From contig OW804095.1 in the NCBI GenBank assembly GCA_942159475.1, positions 96,547,740 through 96,611,739 of the forward strand: 64,000 nucleotides of DNA, read 5' to 3'. The stretch comes from Sthenelais limicola (Eukaryota > Annelida > Polychaeta > Phyllodocida > Sigalionidae). Every line of letters begins with the position of its first letter. Position 1 is the stretch's first letter. Shown here piece by piece: positions 25,691-39,225 of the stretch. The notes below the pieces were generated by a model. That model made no database searches and was not told the origin of the DNA. It was given only the letters and a program-made list of their open reading frames with translations. The translations under genes were made by a program, and so were the position numbers.

Positions 25691-28600
25691 GTAGGGTCAT
25701 CTGGAGCACTTCTGTGACCGTTGAGAGTAGAGGTTGGTTTCTCAGTGGATTTGACATCTATGAAGGGTAAATACAAAATTGAGCGGGGGCGACCCTCGCG
25801 AAAGTGCGGGGAAAACCCGTGAGAGCCCCAAATCCAAAATGGCCGCCATCAACCATTATGAGAATTAATATTTCAATGGTTTGGCCTACCATGCAGTCCA
25901 GTATATGGTTAATAGGGTTTTGGGGGCTGAGGAATTCATATCTGATATCAGTTTGATGATTTGACCTTGCTTTGACCTTCAAATCCAAGATGGCTGACAA
26001 TTTTCAGCTCACAAGGGTCAAATTTTCAAAATCATCATAGAACCTTCCTAATAGGCTCTTATGAAAGCTCTTATCATGGTAAATTGACTTATGGAAAGTG
26101 AAACTACAATTAGGACAACAATAGTTAGCACTGCACATCGGAAACTCACCCTCAAAGCCCCCTAGGGGTAATAGAACAAACCCCTTTTCAGACTAATGAC
26201 CTTTCAGGTTTTATTTAGGAGAAATTAGACCTGGGACAAATCGCAAAAGGCAGTTTCTGAACTGTTTTGGGTATTATTGATATCCCATATTAATATACTA
26301 AAAGGCCCAGAAAATCTAGGTCAGGAAACATGCCCAAAATCACAATAAAATACAAAATGGCTGCCACTAAAACTTTGGAACACCATAACTCAGGGTATAA
26401 TCAAGATACATTCAAGTGTGAATACACTTTTTCTATGTTTTTAGACATGGGGAATCCAGTGCAATATAAATAAAATCAATATAATCAAAATTTAGTAAGT
26501 TAGTATACTGATACTGAGAAATATCAAGTAAAAACTCCCTTAAATGCATCAAGTAAACTCAAGAAATAACATAACTCAGGGTATAATCAACATATATATT
26601 CAAGTGTGAATATACTTTTTCTATGTTTTTTAGACATGGGGAATCCAGATCAATATGAATGAAGTCAATCTAATCAATATTTAGCAATTTATTTAGTTAG
26701 TATATGTGTAATACTGAACCAACTACTTGGATGGTGAGGAAAAAGAAGAAAAAAAATCAAATTTATCCAGTAAACTCAAGAAATCTATTGCGATTGTATT
26801 GTATGAAAGCATTCATGATCAAGCACAATTGGTATGATATTCCTGTAGTCCTAACTGTTAAACCATTATAATGGCAAAAAACTTTAGTACATTCCTAGTT
26901 ATTTTTTCTGCAAGAACAGACTCATTCCCTTTGACAGTTGTGGTGAATAACATTAAAATAGTTAACCAGGATTGTGTTAGGATACTGATCAGAATTGACC
27001 ATCTATGAACTTCCATCCCCAGTACTTTACTCCTCCTCTGAATCTATAGCATCCTGTAACTGACCATTATCATTGATACTACTGTCATCACTGCTATTGT
27101 CTGAGCAGTCATGAGCTGTAAACTGGTGGAGCAATGGTGGCAGACCGTGAAATGCTTGTTAGCATTTCCCAATCATGATTTCCCAACCATGGGCAGTTTG
27201 TGCCTCTGGCCTCCCAGCAAGTAACATCTGCCCTCTTGGTAAACTCTTTGACAAGAACAAATACATTCATATCAGCTTTGGTTTCAAACTCACACCCATT
27301 CATACCTGAAAGTTTTTCCTGAAGAGATAGATTGATATTTGCAACAACTTTGGAGAAATTGATTCATTCATGCTTGAATTGAAAAATATTTCCTCAGCTG
27401 TGAAGGTACCTAAAATATAATTACTTACTTTAAGTTAACCATTCTAAAGTCACCCTCCCTTTAAGAGATCCTTAAATAAGATTAGACACGGTGTGAGATG
27501 GTGATAATGCAGATCCTATCCAAGAAGTCTTTCCAGGGGTTCTCACAGCTATTAGTGTGTAGGCTATATCTGTTCTAGCAACCCCTCGTCTCTGTGTAGA
27601 AACATCGGAGGTACTTATTTTATTGCTAGGATTGTCCTCTGCTGATGATTCAATGATGTATATCACCTTCCACCAAAGAGGTTGTCCATGATAGCAAAAT
27701 GTGTTTAGGTTTAGGAAAAGGCATACTTTTAAGGATGTTTGCCAATAAGCCGGTGTTTCAGAACAAGTGTGTTCAATAACAAAGCTTCTCAAGATGATAT
27801 AGAGAAAGCTGGAGAATGTGATAGTTTACAATTTGAATTACATCCTCTATAATGAAGAAATATTGAGGAAAACTTACTGTCCACAAAACATATATTAATC
27901 TACAGATTCTACTACCACGTTCTACTGCTAGTATCACAGAGTGTACTACCAGATTTAAACAACAAAGTGTGTTCACCTTCCTCCAGAGTACTCAGGATGG
28001 AACTTCACAGATGAAATAATTCCAAACTTTACTTTTGAACCTGCTTTCGGCTTATGACCAACCACTACAAAATTTGTTGCTGCAGCTGCAAGGGTGGCAG
28101 CAGCAGTCAACGGTGACTATATTACCAATACAGGAGCTAATGATGAAAGTCAGGTGCCTTAATCGGTAGGCATACTGATTTTTCCTGTTGTGTTTTCAAA
28201 TCAAAACTAACTAATAATCAAAAGAGATTCCTTTGACAGTTAGGTCTACAGGAATATGATACCAATTGTGCTTGTTCATGAATGCTTTTTATACAGACCA
28301 ATCCCAATAGATTTCTTGAGTTTACTGGATAAATTTGACTTTTTTTCTTTTATTCCCTCACCATCCAAGTAGTTGGTTCAGCATAACACATATATACTAA
28401 CTAAATAAATTGCTAAATATTGATAAGATTGACTTCATTCACATTGATCTGGATTCCCCATGTCTAAAAACATAGAAAAAGTATATTCACACTTGAATAT
28501 ATATGTTGATTATACCCTGAGTTATGATGTTTCTTGAGTTTACTTGATGCATTTAAGGGAGTTTTTACTTGATATTTCTCAGTATCAGTATACTAACTTA

Positions 28601-29406
28601 CTAAATTTTGATTATATTGATTTTATTTATATTGCACTGGATTCCCCATGTCTAAAAACATAGAAAAAGTGTATTCACACTTGAATGTATTTTGATTATA
28701 CCCTGAGTTATGGTGTTCCAAAGTTTTAGTGGCAGCCGTTTTGTATTTTATTGTGATTTTGGGCATGTTTCCTGACCTAGATTTTCTGGGCCTTTTAGTA
28801 TATCAATATGGGATATCAATAATACCCAAAACAGTTCAGAAACTTGTCTTTTGCAATTGGTCCCAGGTCTAATTTCTCCTAAATAAAACCTGAAAGGTCA
28901 TTAGTCTGAAAAGGGGTTTGTTCTATTACCCCTAGGGGGCTTTGAGGGTGAGTTTCCCATGTGCAGTGCTAACTATTGTTGTCCTAATTGTAGTTTCACT
29001 TTCCATAAGTCAATTTAGTACCATAAGAGCTTTCATAAGAGCCTATTAGGAAGGTTCTATGATGATTTTGAAAATTTGACCCTTGTGAGCTGAAAATTGT
29101 CAGCCATCTTGGATTTGAAGGTCAAAGCAAGGTCAAATCATCAAACTCATATCAGATATGAATTCCTCAGCCCCCAAAACCCTATTAACCATATACTGGA
29201 CTGCATGGTAGACCAAACCATTGAAATATTAATTCTCATAATGGTTGATGGCGGCCATTTTGGATTTGGGGCTCTCACGGGTTTTCCCCGCACTTTCGCG
29301 AGGGTCGCCCCCGCTCAATTTTGTATTTACCCTTCATAGATGTCAAATCCACTGAGAAACCAACCTCTACTCTCAACGGTCACAGAAGTGCTCCAGATGA
29401 CCCTAC
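25691..29406. mobile_element. 3.7 kb DNA element with about 1.17 kb terminal inverted repeats
   Basis: The left arm (about 25691-26860) and right arm (about 28235-29406) are near-identical inverted copies, ending GTAGGGTCATC and its complement. Each is flanked by TA, as for elements that integrate at TA. The same 80-codon ORF (25758-26000 minus, 29097-29339 plus) appears in both arms because it lies in the repeat, with a few substitutions. The 1.37 kb interior has short minus-strand ORFs (27109-27303, 27472-27792) that I cannot match to a transposase. A long-TIR or foldback non-autonomous transposon fits best. Confidence 0.8.
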
Positions 29407-30571
29407 TACTAGGCCTATGAAATAAACGGATGTTCTAAAATGTATTAATAGTTTCTAGTGTGTAGGCCTATAGGCCTACTGTACCCCGAGCAAACACACA
29501 TAAGACGCTTGCCCGTGATACGTAGCCTAGGCCTTATGCACGAAAATAAATAGCCTAAGCGAGAAGCGAGAAGCGAGAACACGACATAATTAGAATATAA
29601 TTGTTGTTTTGTTTTTTTGTCATTTCGTATCTTCCAATCGCGATCTTGGCCTCCGAACTGGCAGGATAGATTTGAGTCAAAAGACTAACGAGTAACGTTA
29701 CCGGAACCCAACACGGAAATTCAGAGGCAAACTTAATAATGATTAGGCTAAGTTGGTAAATCGCAACTATTGTGATCGTAAAGCTTTACATTATGACAGG
29801 TGGTCTCCGCGGGGCCTGGAAAAGCTGGAAAAGCATTGAATTTGGAAAAACAAATTCAAGGCCTTGAAAATCCTGGCAAATGAGCATTTTGGTCGAAGGG
29901 CCTGGACATTCATGGGCCTTGAATCCTGTTGCATTGCATGGCCTTGATACTTTCGAAGATTCTGTTTCTTACTTTACACTTTCCCCAGATTCGACCCTCT
30001 CGCACCAGTATGGCTCATGAAGTCGGCTAACGAAGAAAACGGCGATTGATGTAAAATATGAATATAAAACTGGTTAAATACATCATTGACCTATAACGAA
30101 CAATAGGCCTAAGTGCAACCCCTAGGTCCCGTCATTAAATCCTTTAGTCCAAAGTGACCCTATGAGAACATGAAAACAAAATGATTTATGTTGATAAACG
30201 TCATATTTTTATTATATCAACAGATGTTTTTGGAGTGGCAGAAAAACAGAAAATTAAAAAAAACAAAACAATTCCGAGTCAAAATGAATGCTCGAGAAAA
30301 TAAACAAATGGTAGGCTATGTGAAGGTTCCACAAGGATGCGCCGAAAAATTAGAATTGTATGAGCCAAGATGGTAGGTTATATGATTAAATAAAGTGAAA
30401 TTGTTTTTTGTTTAAACAAAATAATAGGGCCTAATGATTAAGTTAAACATATCTTTTGGGAGCTTAAACCCCAAACCACGGCAGCATAGCCCCCCCCCCC
30501 CCCCGCACACACACACACACCCCTCGCCATTAATTAAGCGCGGTCCAATAGCAGCAAATGTGCGACGTCCC
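29407..30571. other. Intergenic spacer with C-run and CA microsatellite
   Basis: No gene recognised. TAGGCCTA palindromes cluster at 29410-29560. A C15 run followed by (CA)n lies at 30490-30520, about 50 bp from the MITE that starts at 30572. Confidence 0.45.
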
Positions 30572-31170
30572 TATATATAGAGAGAATGGGACGAGCCGGC
30601 AATAAGCGAAAATTTATAGGACGAGATAATAAGCACGTCCACATAAGCACGATGCCGTAGGCAGAGTGCTTATGTGAACGAATCAAGTCCTATAAATTTG
30701 CGATTATTGCCGGTGAGTTCCATTCTATATTTATTATATGTGCATAAAATTTGATCATATGTCATCAGATATCACTGAAAAAATACTAAAGAAGTCTCAG
30801 AGAGCCCCGCTGCCCCGCTGACAGCCCCACTGACAGCCCTGTTAGTATATTGATGAATTAAAACGTTCATATCATGGCCATTCCTTGAGCTACATTAATG
30901 CAATTTATATCATTCAAAAGAGAATTTAATGCTCTATTTAATGATGTAGGTTTTATGATGTATTTCTATAATTATAGTACCAGAATCACGGGTTGATTAC
31001 CGATCGCGGGGATTTGTTTACATGCTCCGCGGAGAGCCAATTAAAGCTCCGCGAAGCATAACAACAGAGCTATTTTTAGACAACTACATTTCATATAGGA
31101 CACGTCCTATATGAATATTTTTATAGCACCCCACTTATAGCACGTCTCATATAGAATGCGCGTATAATAA
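30572..31170 (+). mobile_element. Structured MITE, copy A (about 0.6 kb)
   Basis: Copy A of a non-autonomous element whose second copy lies inverted at 39226-39830. One end forms a long imperfect hairpin of about 150 bp (arms containing CCGGCAATAA and TTATTGCCGG, stem top ACATAAGCAC/GTGCTTATGT). The other end contains a TATAGGACACGTCCTATA palindrome. The middle carries GCCCCGCTG repeats and GATCGCGGGGATTTG. No ORF. The family is unknown to me. Confidence 0.75.
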
Positions 31171-32192
31171 AGTGTTTTACTGCAGTCAGTGCATTCACAT
31201 GTTGCCGCGACGAACAAACTGCGGTATAAACTGCAACCGGGTGTCTCGGCCTATCTCATGTAGGTTTGTAAGAATATAGGTAGGCCTACCCAGTATATAT
31301 ACTTTACAGTGGGATATGGAATTTTTACATGTAGATCTAAATATAATTCGGTAGGAGAGTGACATAATAACATGTGTGTAGACGAACGTGTGTTCTACCT
31401 TAGAATGATAAACAATTCACAAAACTAATTTTAACGGTACCAGATAAATTGTAAAACCGTCAAATTTATCCTATCGTCATTTCTTTAAAAAAAAAAAAAG
31501 TAGAGCAATGATCGATTATAATAATAGAGCTAGGGTCTAGTTTTATGATTATATATATATATGGATGCACGCCGCTTTGGTGGGTAGATCTATAGAGAGA
31601 TGAACATTCTCCTGGATCAACCCATTACACATTATAGCTACCATACATCTGTGATTTCTCAGAGAGAAACGTTTAAGGTGATGCAATAAGTCTGCACCCT
31701 TTATCAAAGAACACGCATGTCTATCGCCATTATATATAATGCAGGACGTTGGGCTACATACATATAATATATTATGACAATGTCTATGCGCTGGTGTAAT
31801 TGGAATAATATGTTTGAATCTCAAATTGCCATTAACTGTAAACGGCTCAAATATAAGAGACCATAAGATATATCCTATGTCACATGTCCGACATATTTAT
31901 AAGACCATATGGTTCTAAGTTCTTTGATTTATTTGTCTACGTGCAATGATTCCAAACATGTTGGGTTCAATTTCAAGTCCATCCCTCGATTTATTACACA
32001 TTTACATTATGTACATTATTGTACATTATTGCATTGGGAAACTCGTTCTAGAACTATATAGCACATTGGATAAGCATTGCCCCGATTCTGGTCCACTCTC
32101 GGACAGGAGCACTGTGTACCTATTCCCATGCATAAATTACATCATCCATGATTATCATGGGACTAGAATATAGTACACTGAGAGTGACAGTA
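31171..32192. other. Intergenic spacer, nothing recognised
   Basis: AT-rich DNA with an A-run near 31488 and a short AT dinucleotide run near 31551. The minus ORF at 31549-31824 has no recognisable feature. Confidence 0.4.
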
Positions 32193-32469
32193 TCCCAGCT
32201 AACAATTTTCCGTTGTATTCACGTTGTGGCGACGTTATTTTCTATGTTTTTGTCGGTTGTAATTACGTAAATCTGTATGGAAGAAATAACGTGAATACAA
32301 CGTTGAAATTATTTTCTTTTAATTATTATTCTTTAATTTAAATTTTCTTTTATTTAAAAAAATGGAAAAAAATGTTTACATTGCATTCATGTTATTTCTT
32401 CCATACACTTTTACGTCGCTACAACGTAAACAATCACAACGTAGAAATTACGTAGTGTGTTAGCTGGGA
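32193..32469. mobile_element. MITE with TCCCAGCTAACA inverted termini
   Basis: Perfect 12-bp terminal inverted repeats TCCCAGCTAACA (32193-32204) and TGTTAGCTGGGA (32458-32469) bound a 277-bp AT-rich segment. The interior has inverted copies of a GGAAGAAATAACGTGAAT-like block and several ACGTT/AACGT motifs. No coding capacity. Confidence 0.7.
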
Positions 32470-34200
32470 TGGCGCTGAGAACAATTCATCCTGATAACTA
32501 CGTGTGTCATCGGGGGAGTTACACGTATACATTATAGAAACCTCCAATTTAAGGAAAGAAATGCCTTCATCTATGCATGGTTGCTGTAGCACAGGAACAT
32601 AGCCTTCATGCAGTGGAATATAAGCATACATGTATCGGCGACTGGCCAACACCGTATCAATTATAGATGAGATAAGATCGGGATGTCAATGGCTTTCCCG
32701 GTCCTGGAGTAGGCATGCCCTATTGTCTTAATTGATATGGATATTAGTGGGATTTTGCGGACAGTTTCCCTTACTTTGAAGGAATCTGATAGGGTCTGAG
32801 TCCAGAAGTAAATCCGCACAGAATATATTTTTTCCTGTGATAAATGAGTTGCTTGTGACTGACGTTTATCTTACAGATTGTTGAGGGAGGCCATTGGGGG
32901 CACCGACTCCCACCCGCCGTCTCCCTATATGCCCCCCCCCCTAACTCAGAAGCGCGGAGGGCCCCTAAATTCATGTGTAGTAGGAGCCAGATGCTCTGCC
33001 AGAATCTTCACTTTCCTTCAAATCAATGACTGCAACACACCCAATCACCCCATGTCAGTGTGCAAAATCTTTCAGTCAATTGAATGTGTCTGAGAAAAAA
33101 GTATTAAAGCCGAAACACCATGGGTAACTATGTATACATTTTCTAATTGAGCAAATCATATGTAACAATCCTGCATATGTATTTTTTGTAATACTCATCT
33201 GATAAGGAAGAAGGGAGCTATTTTACATACTCTTTAATCATAGCAGACAGCTTGCATGGTCAGCGCCATTGCTATAAGTCATGTGACTGGGAGTGACGTC
33301 ACATACCCTCATAGCCATTACATAAACAATAGCCTGCAGAGCCTGAATCCCGGGCCTGAATGGACACAATTCTATCTTTTCTCAATTGATTTGAGCCACA
33401 TATATGTAAATGAATGATGCACTATATAGAAAGTGAAAATGTATGCCATTGACAAATGCAGGGAAAGGTGTTTAAAGCTGCTTAAAGAGGGTCAGGACGA
33501 GTGGAATTGTAAAAACAATTACCGTCGCCGACGCCATATAATAGCATTCAGTTTCAGGGTAGCAGGGGGAGATTTGCTGACTAAAATCAGGGCTCTCTTG
33601 GGTCAGGGAGGGTGTAATTATAATCTATTTATACTGTATATACTTCTCACTGTATATATTCTATATCTATGGATATATCAATGCTTGAAATTAACTTGTT
33701 GTCCCGCTTGTTGTACTAAGATTGATGTTAGTTTACATGTCCCGAGTAGGGTAACCAATCAGACAGTGTGGGACAGTGACGTCATCAATAATTGTAAATC
33801 ACCACCAGTGGCGCTGATTTCCACCAATATGTCTGCCTCCTTGTAAGAGGGAAGGTGACTTCTTTTCGTATGGTTTTGCTGGTAAATAATGATAACGATA
33901 ACAAAAATATGCTGCCATATTACTCCTATGACTATAATGTTTATTTTATTTGCAAAAAAAAATCTTTGGATTCCTATATTGTGTTTCGGCTTTAAGCTGA
34001 AAACTATGTAGGTTTATTTTTAGCAAAAGTTATTACTGGGAATCTTTAAGGGTACACTTATTTAAAATGGAACACACATTCATTTTCTTTGAGAAGTAGT
34101 ATATTATTATATATGTTAAACAATATTGTACTTGCTTTCTATCACATGAAATGTTTCTGCTGTATACTATTTTCCCTGCTAATTCAACGTGCTCTGAGAA
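32470..34200. other. Intergenic region with CRE-like sites
   Basis: No gene firmly recognised. Palindromic TGACGTCA sites occur near 33295 and 33778. A 137-codon plus ORF (33433-33846) has a basic N-terminal part (YRRRRH) but no motif or conserved splice context, so I do not call it a gene. Confidence 0.35.
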
Positions 34201-34215
34201 AGAGGGGATTATTAC

Positions 34216-34447
34216 AGATCAGATGAGTGCGATCGGTGACTGGAGGAATCGGGGGGCGAGATGGGGCGAGTCGCTCAAGGCCCCACCTATACAAGGGCAG
34301 GATCCAAATGACGTTGCATCACTGGAAGACATGGCGAACAACCAGGCCATTGTTGAGTGCGCCAGAGGCGAATGTTCGTTCATTACATGGTGCCCGAGGG
34401 AGCTGGACGAGCACAAGAAAGAACAAGTTATAAGTTTTTTAAGTTAA
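34216..34447 (+). CDS. Possible terminal exon of an unknown protein
   Basis: A plus-strand open frame follows an acceptor-like TTATTACAG and ends with TAA at 34445-34447. Its composition looks coding-like (GDWRNRGARWGESLKAPP, CARGECSFITWCP). Two closely spaced cysteine pairs are visible, but I do not recognise a domain, find no partner exon upstream and see no polyadenylation signal close by. It could be chance or a gene fragment. Confidence 0.2.
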
Positions 34448-34809
34448 TCAATCATTTAATGAACTATTTTTCTGTTTAACTTTATAATCAGTTTAAGTTA
34501 ATGTATATATTGTGCGTTTCCCAAGGAAACAAATTCTACGGACAACTATTTGTGCGCAATGGCAAGTCATAGTTAGCAGTTTAGTTTTTGCTCGACTGAA
34601 AATGCTTAATATTTAATTAAAAATGCTTATGCTTAATTATATGTGTAAATTTTGTGATAATAATAATGGATAAAGAACATAACACTCTTTTGAAACCCAG
34701 AAATCGCAAAGGGTGTAGTAGGTGTAGATCACTCAGATTCAGTCATGGGTGGTCCTCTCTACAGTTGTCAATCAAACCAAGATAGCTAATAGAATACAAG
34801 ACATGTAAA

Positions 34810-34956
34810 CCAATAGGATGTCACACTGGCCTTCAGGGATTTACTGCAGAGATGGTAGAAGGTTGTCAATCAAACCGTCCTAACCAATAGGATGTCACAC
34901 TGGCCTTCAGGGATTTACTGCAGAGATGGTAGAAGGTTGTCAATCAAGCAGTCTTT
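34810..34956. repeat. Direct repeat of 74 bp, two copies
   Basis: The block starting CCAATAGGATGTCACACTGG recurs at a 74-bp offset (34810 and 34884) and runs through GGTAGAAGGTTGTCAATCAA. A degenerate third piece (GTTGTCAATCAAACC) precedes it near 34763. Confidence 0.8.
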
Positions 34957-35359
34957 GCATAAGTGCCAAGTTAGTAGTGTTCAGTGCTAGCTCATAGTGG
35001 CTTAGCTCCCTTATTTTTCAGGGAAGCACATTAATCACATCTCTCGCCCGCCGCCCTTCCTCATGCCTCACCGCAGACAGAGATAAGGATTGTCTCAAGT
35101 TCCAGTTGGGCTCGTTCCAACAACGTTTGAATGGAAACATGAATTAGTGCCTGTTGACTCCATACATAGCTCCTTATATAGTTCCATTTCCATAGCTTAT
35201 TATTTTAATTTTTAAAGTTGGTACTTTTTCATATAAATCTTCTATGGCTAGAATTGCCCCAAATATCAACCTATAAATGTGATGTGTCACATGAAAAGGA
35301 GTGATAAGTTGCAAAAAATCGATTTTGAGATATAATATTTGAAAAGGAAGGAAGATAAT

Positions 35360-35935
35360 GCCATTGAACTGCTCCAAACCGCAAATGTCATTAAAATCCC
35401 ATTAGGACAGATTTTTTCCCCCTGCTCCAAACCGCAAATCTCATTAAAATCCCATTAGGACAGAATTTTTTTATTATTTTTTTTTCATCTGCCATGTCTA
35501 GGGACTTGCTCCTAACCGCAAAATGCCATTAAAACACTCCAAACCGCAAATCTCATTAAAATCCCATTAGGACGGAATTTTTTTATTATTTTTTTTTCAC
35601 CTGCCATGTCTAGGGTCTTGCTCCTAACCGCAAAATGCCATTAAAATACTCCAAACCGCAAATCCCATTAAAATCCCATTAGGACAGAATTTGTTATTAT
35701 TTTTTTTTTCACCTGCCATGTCTAGGGTCTTGCTCCTAACTGCAAAATGCCATTAAAATACTCCAAACCGCAAATCTCATTAAAATCCCATTAGGACGGA
35801 ATTTTTTTATTATTTTTTTTTTCACCTGCCATGTCTAGGGTCTTGCTCCTAACCGCAAAATGCCACTAAAACACTCCAAACCGCAAATCTCATTAGGACG
35901 GAATTTTTCATTATTATTTTTTTTTCATCTGCCTT
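35360..35935. repeat. Minisatellite with about 112 bp period
   Basis: Four to five tandem copies contain GCCATGTCTAGGG (at 35491, 35603, 35715 and 35828), CTCCTAACCGCAAAATGCC and a T-rich block TTTTTTATTATTTTTTTT. Each unit has two internal copies of the CCAAACCGCAAAT / CATTAAAAT sub-repeat. Non-coding. Confidence 0.85.
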
Positions 35936-38900
35936 GTGTTGTATAAGCATAGGAAGGAAAATTATATAATAAGACAAGACAGGGGTTGGAAGAAGGGAGA
36001 CAGGGACTAAATCTGCTATTACGTTGCATAGACATTGTATTAATCAATGTCTGTCTGGTTGGCCACAGTCAATCATTATTAATGAAATAAGCTGATAGTA
36101 AGATTGTTGTTATGATATTGGGCGTTTTACTAGGAGAGATCATGACACATAAAACAAAAAATCTAGGTATAACCAAAACAACCCCTAAATATAACTCTTC
36201 ACTCATTTTAGACTGAATATTTTCACGGAATTAAATTTATACTGGAACATTTGTGAAATTCTGGCGGGCAACCTCATTTTGTCAGTAGCTTGCCCAGGCG
36301 GACAACCTGTTATTATTCCTTATTTCGACCACTGTATGTTGAGAAAATATCACAGAAAGTCCCGGGAGAGAGTGGGTAGAGCATCATTACTATGACCACA
36401 CTGAATGTCCGTGCCGCGCTGCGCGTACATCAAATAACGGCCAATGCTATGTTCTATTGATACTCATTTTCATTTGTTTCTCGGAATTTTGACCATAACA
36501 ATCTTTCTAGTTCGAGGACATGTATTGGATGACTTAGATAAAGCCTTGGTCAAGGCTATAGACTGCAAATCTAAGTAATTTCGTCACTATACCTGTCTAA
36601 AGAAAAGTCACTAATGTCCGTGCTGCATTTGAATGCAACTTGTGTAGATGTACGTGCAGGTTTTGGCCGATGTACGTGCAGCATGCTGCTTTTCAAACGG
36701 GTTTGGAAAGATTCACACTCAGTGGGGGTACCAGCGGGTAGTGCCCCACCCCCTAGACCCCCTAAAATGGGCCCCTATTGTCCCCGATCACTCTCAACAT
36801 GTTGACAATATTTGCAGGGTTAGGTATAGTTAAATACAAGAACTAGATATTTATTTTCAATGTTGAATTTCTCTCTCAGTCTAGGCATATTGGTATCATA
36901 ATGGTTCCATATCATAATGGTCCCATACATCATGGCAGTTGAAGCCACCGATATGTTAAATCTAAATTTATTTAATTTAAATTTATTTATATTCTGTGGA
37001 TGCCATGTTATCATGTGCAAAATATTAGGAACCCATATATATACAGGGTGGTAAATAAGAAAGGGGGCAGTACTCGAATTTACAGACCAGTGGACTGGGA
37101 AGGTACTGGTCCATACCACTTGGCACTCGTCCGGTCCTCAATAAACACAATTTACATACAATAACCGTTTTAATAAGCATGCAGAAAGCTGTTCATCGCA
37201 TACGAAAGTTTATAATTATTATGGTGTTCATAATAATAATGAATGATAGTGCAGAACACCCTCTAAAGGAACATCATGAACCCCTTTGAAAAGGGGCTCC
37301 TGTAGCCTGAAATGTTTGAGTCAATAGGCCCCCCGGCCCCCTATATCAAATGTTTTTTTAACAAAATTTTATTTATTAAATTTCTTCTTTTTCCATATAA
37401 CTCTCTGTCACTTCCACTCCCTCTCTCTTTTTCCTCCTCCCCTTCACTTTCCTTTTTCTCTCAGAGAGAGAGTGGAAGGGAGCAGGGGATAGAGAAATGA
37501 CAGTGTGAAGGTGAGGGAGGTAGAGGGGGGAGATGGGAGGGGACAGTAGGATGGCAGCGGATTTCTGTCTCATAACATTAATGGAACACAATCATCTACT
37601 AGATATTAAGGCAAAAGCGCTATCTTGCCTTGGTACAAAGAAAGGATATTTCATAATTTAATTGTGATTGAAATCACCTAATTTTCTTCCATTTCAGCCC
37701 CCCTCCCCCTCCCCTATCTCTCTCCAGTATTCTAACTAAAGTGTGGGTGCCATAATAACAAGTTCTGCCGCAGTGATGGTAACCAATAGAGATTTTAATC
37801 AAACAAAACTAGCTCTAGGCAACCCTAAAATATTGAAAATTTTCGAAAACTAAAATAAGGTGAATTTTCATTTTAGGGCCTCTACTACCTGCACATCAGG
37901 CCTAGAAAGACCTTTGAATTATATCATGATGGACTGTATAATTTACATAGGTAGTTGAATGTTTTCCCCAAAAAAATAAAGGAAACTTGATTCTAAAAAT
38001 ATTACAGAATTAATTTACATCTCAAATGCACCATTTAAACAGTTGTGTTGAATAGGGATAGACTCTCTGCTCAACTCAGCAGTAAGATCTGTATTCACTA
38101 TGAAAAAGAGAACAAATGTAGACAGTTTGAAAATAGTGCCGAATTGTGTGAGGAGAGAGGTACACTTACTGGACTTACTTACAGATTAAATAAATTCGAA
38201 ATGAGTAGCATTTCTGAGATAACTAACAGAGAAAAGTTAGCAGCAGCACGGACATCTTTTTTTTCAGAGAGGATTGTAGCATGGACATCCTCTAAAACCT
38301 GCACGGACATCCCACTGCAAATTTATTTACACAGAGTTTTCTCTAAATTGAGACAGAGAACTATGACTATATTATACTGTACATACGACCATATATATGG
38401 TTACTAAAGGTTTCTGGGATCGTGAACTGTAAAAGGTGGTGTAGAAGCAGAGATATCTTAGGAAATGATTCGGCAGCATTGATTGGCCTAGGTGTTTTGA
38501 TGTACTTGCAGCGTGGCACGGGCATTCAGTGTGGTCACAGTGATCATAGGCCCCGCTTGTGGAGAGGTCAATTTAGCCTCTGGTCGCTGTACTATAGTGG
38601 AGTATGAACTGTACTCCTAAAAGGAGTTGATGTGAGTAAAACGGGCCTTGTGTTTTGACTCAGCCGGGCCTGTTAGAGTCATTAGAATGATATGACGCGG
38701 GGCCACAGCTAAGTCTGAGATTTTATCAAGCCACCAAAGTTTGGTCCGACCATGTATGAGCCAGGAGTGTGTTGGTGTGAATTACATCACACAGAGATGG
38801 GCATCCAGATATCCTCCCAGATAAGTGTCCACACTCCTCACACCAACCCTCAACCAACACCTCAAAATGTATCACATGAACTGGCTACTCAGGATGATTG

Positions 38901-39225
38901 ACAGAATGGTACGCAATTCACTAACATTCACGAATTTTTAATTCCGTAGAATGTAAAAAAATTACGATCTGGTACTAGGCGTTCTGGGCAAAGAAAAAGG
39001 CTGTTTCAAGATGTCTTTTCATGGCCGATAGAACGATATCAAGAAACACCGAGAGAGCTGCCACCAAGACTACCGGAAAGACATTCCGGATATATGAATC
39101 GTTGGCCGATTCGTTAATGAGAGAATCACCCCCCCCCCCCCACACACACACACACACCCCCCCCCCATTTTCATTCGGCAACAATACGTATCCCACGTTG
39201 AGATCTTGTCAGATCATACGACTAT
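35936..39225. other. Intergenic region, no gene recognised
   Basis: Contains a pyrimidine tract followed by a purine tract at 37390-37550 and a C-run/(CA)n/C-run microsatellite at 39129-39166. The 120-codon plus ORF at 38045-38407 has no motif and no codon bias that I can judge as coding. Confidence 0.4.
37390..37550. repeat. Polypyrimidine tract followed by polypurine tract
   Basis: A CT-rich stretch (about 37400-37460) passes through CTCTCAGAGAGAGAG into a GA/G-rich stretch to about 37550. The two halves are partly complementary and could form a hairpin or a triplex. Confidence 0.6.

Noticed and set aside
25758..29339. Identical 80-codon ORFs on opposite strands
   Set aside because: Both lie in the inverted arms of one element. 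Duplication explains the conservation, not coding selection.
38045..38407. 120-codon plus ORF
   Set aside because: Length is not exceptional for a six-frame scan of 64 kb. No motif, splice context or polyadenylation signal.
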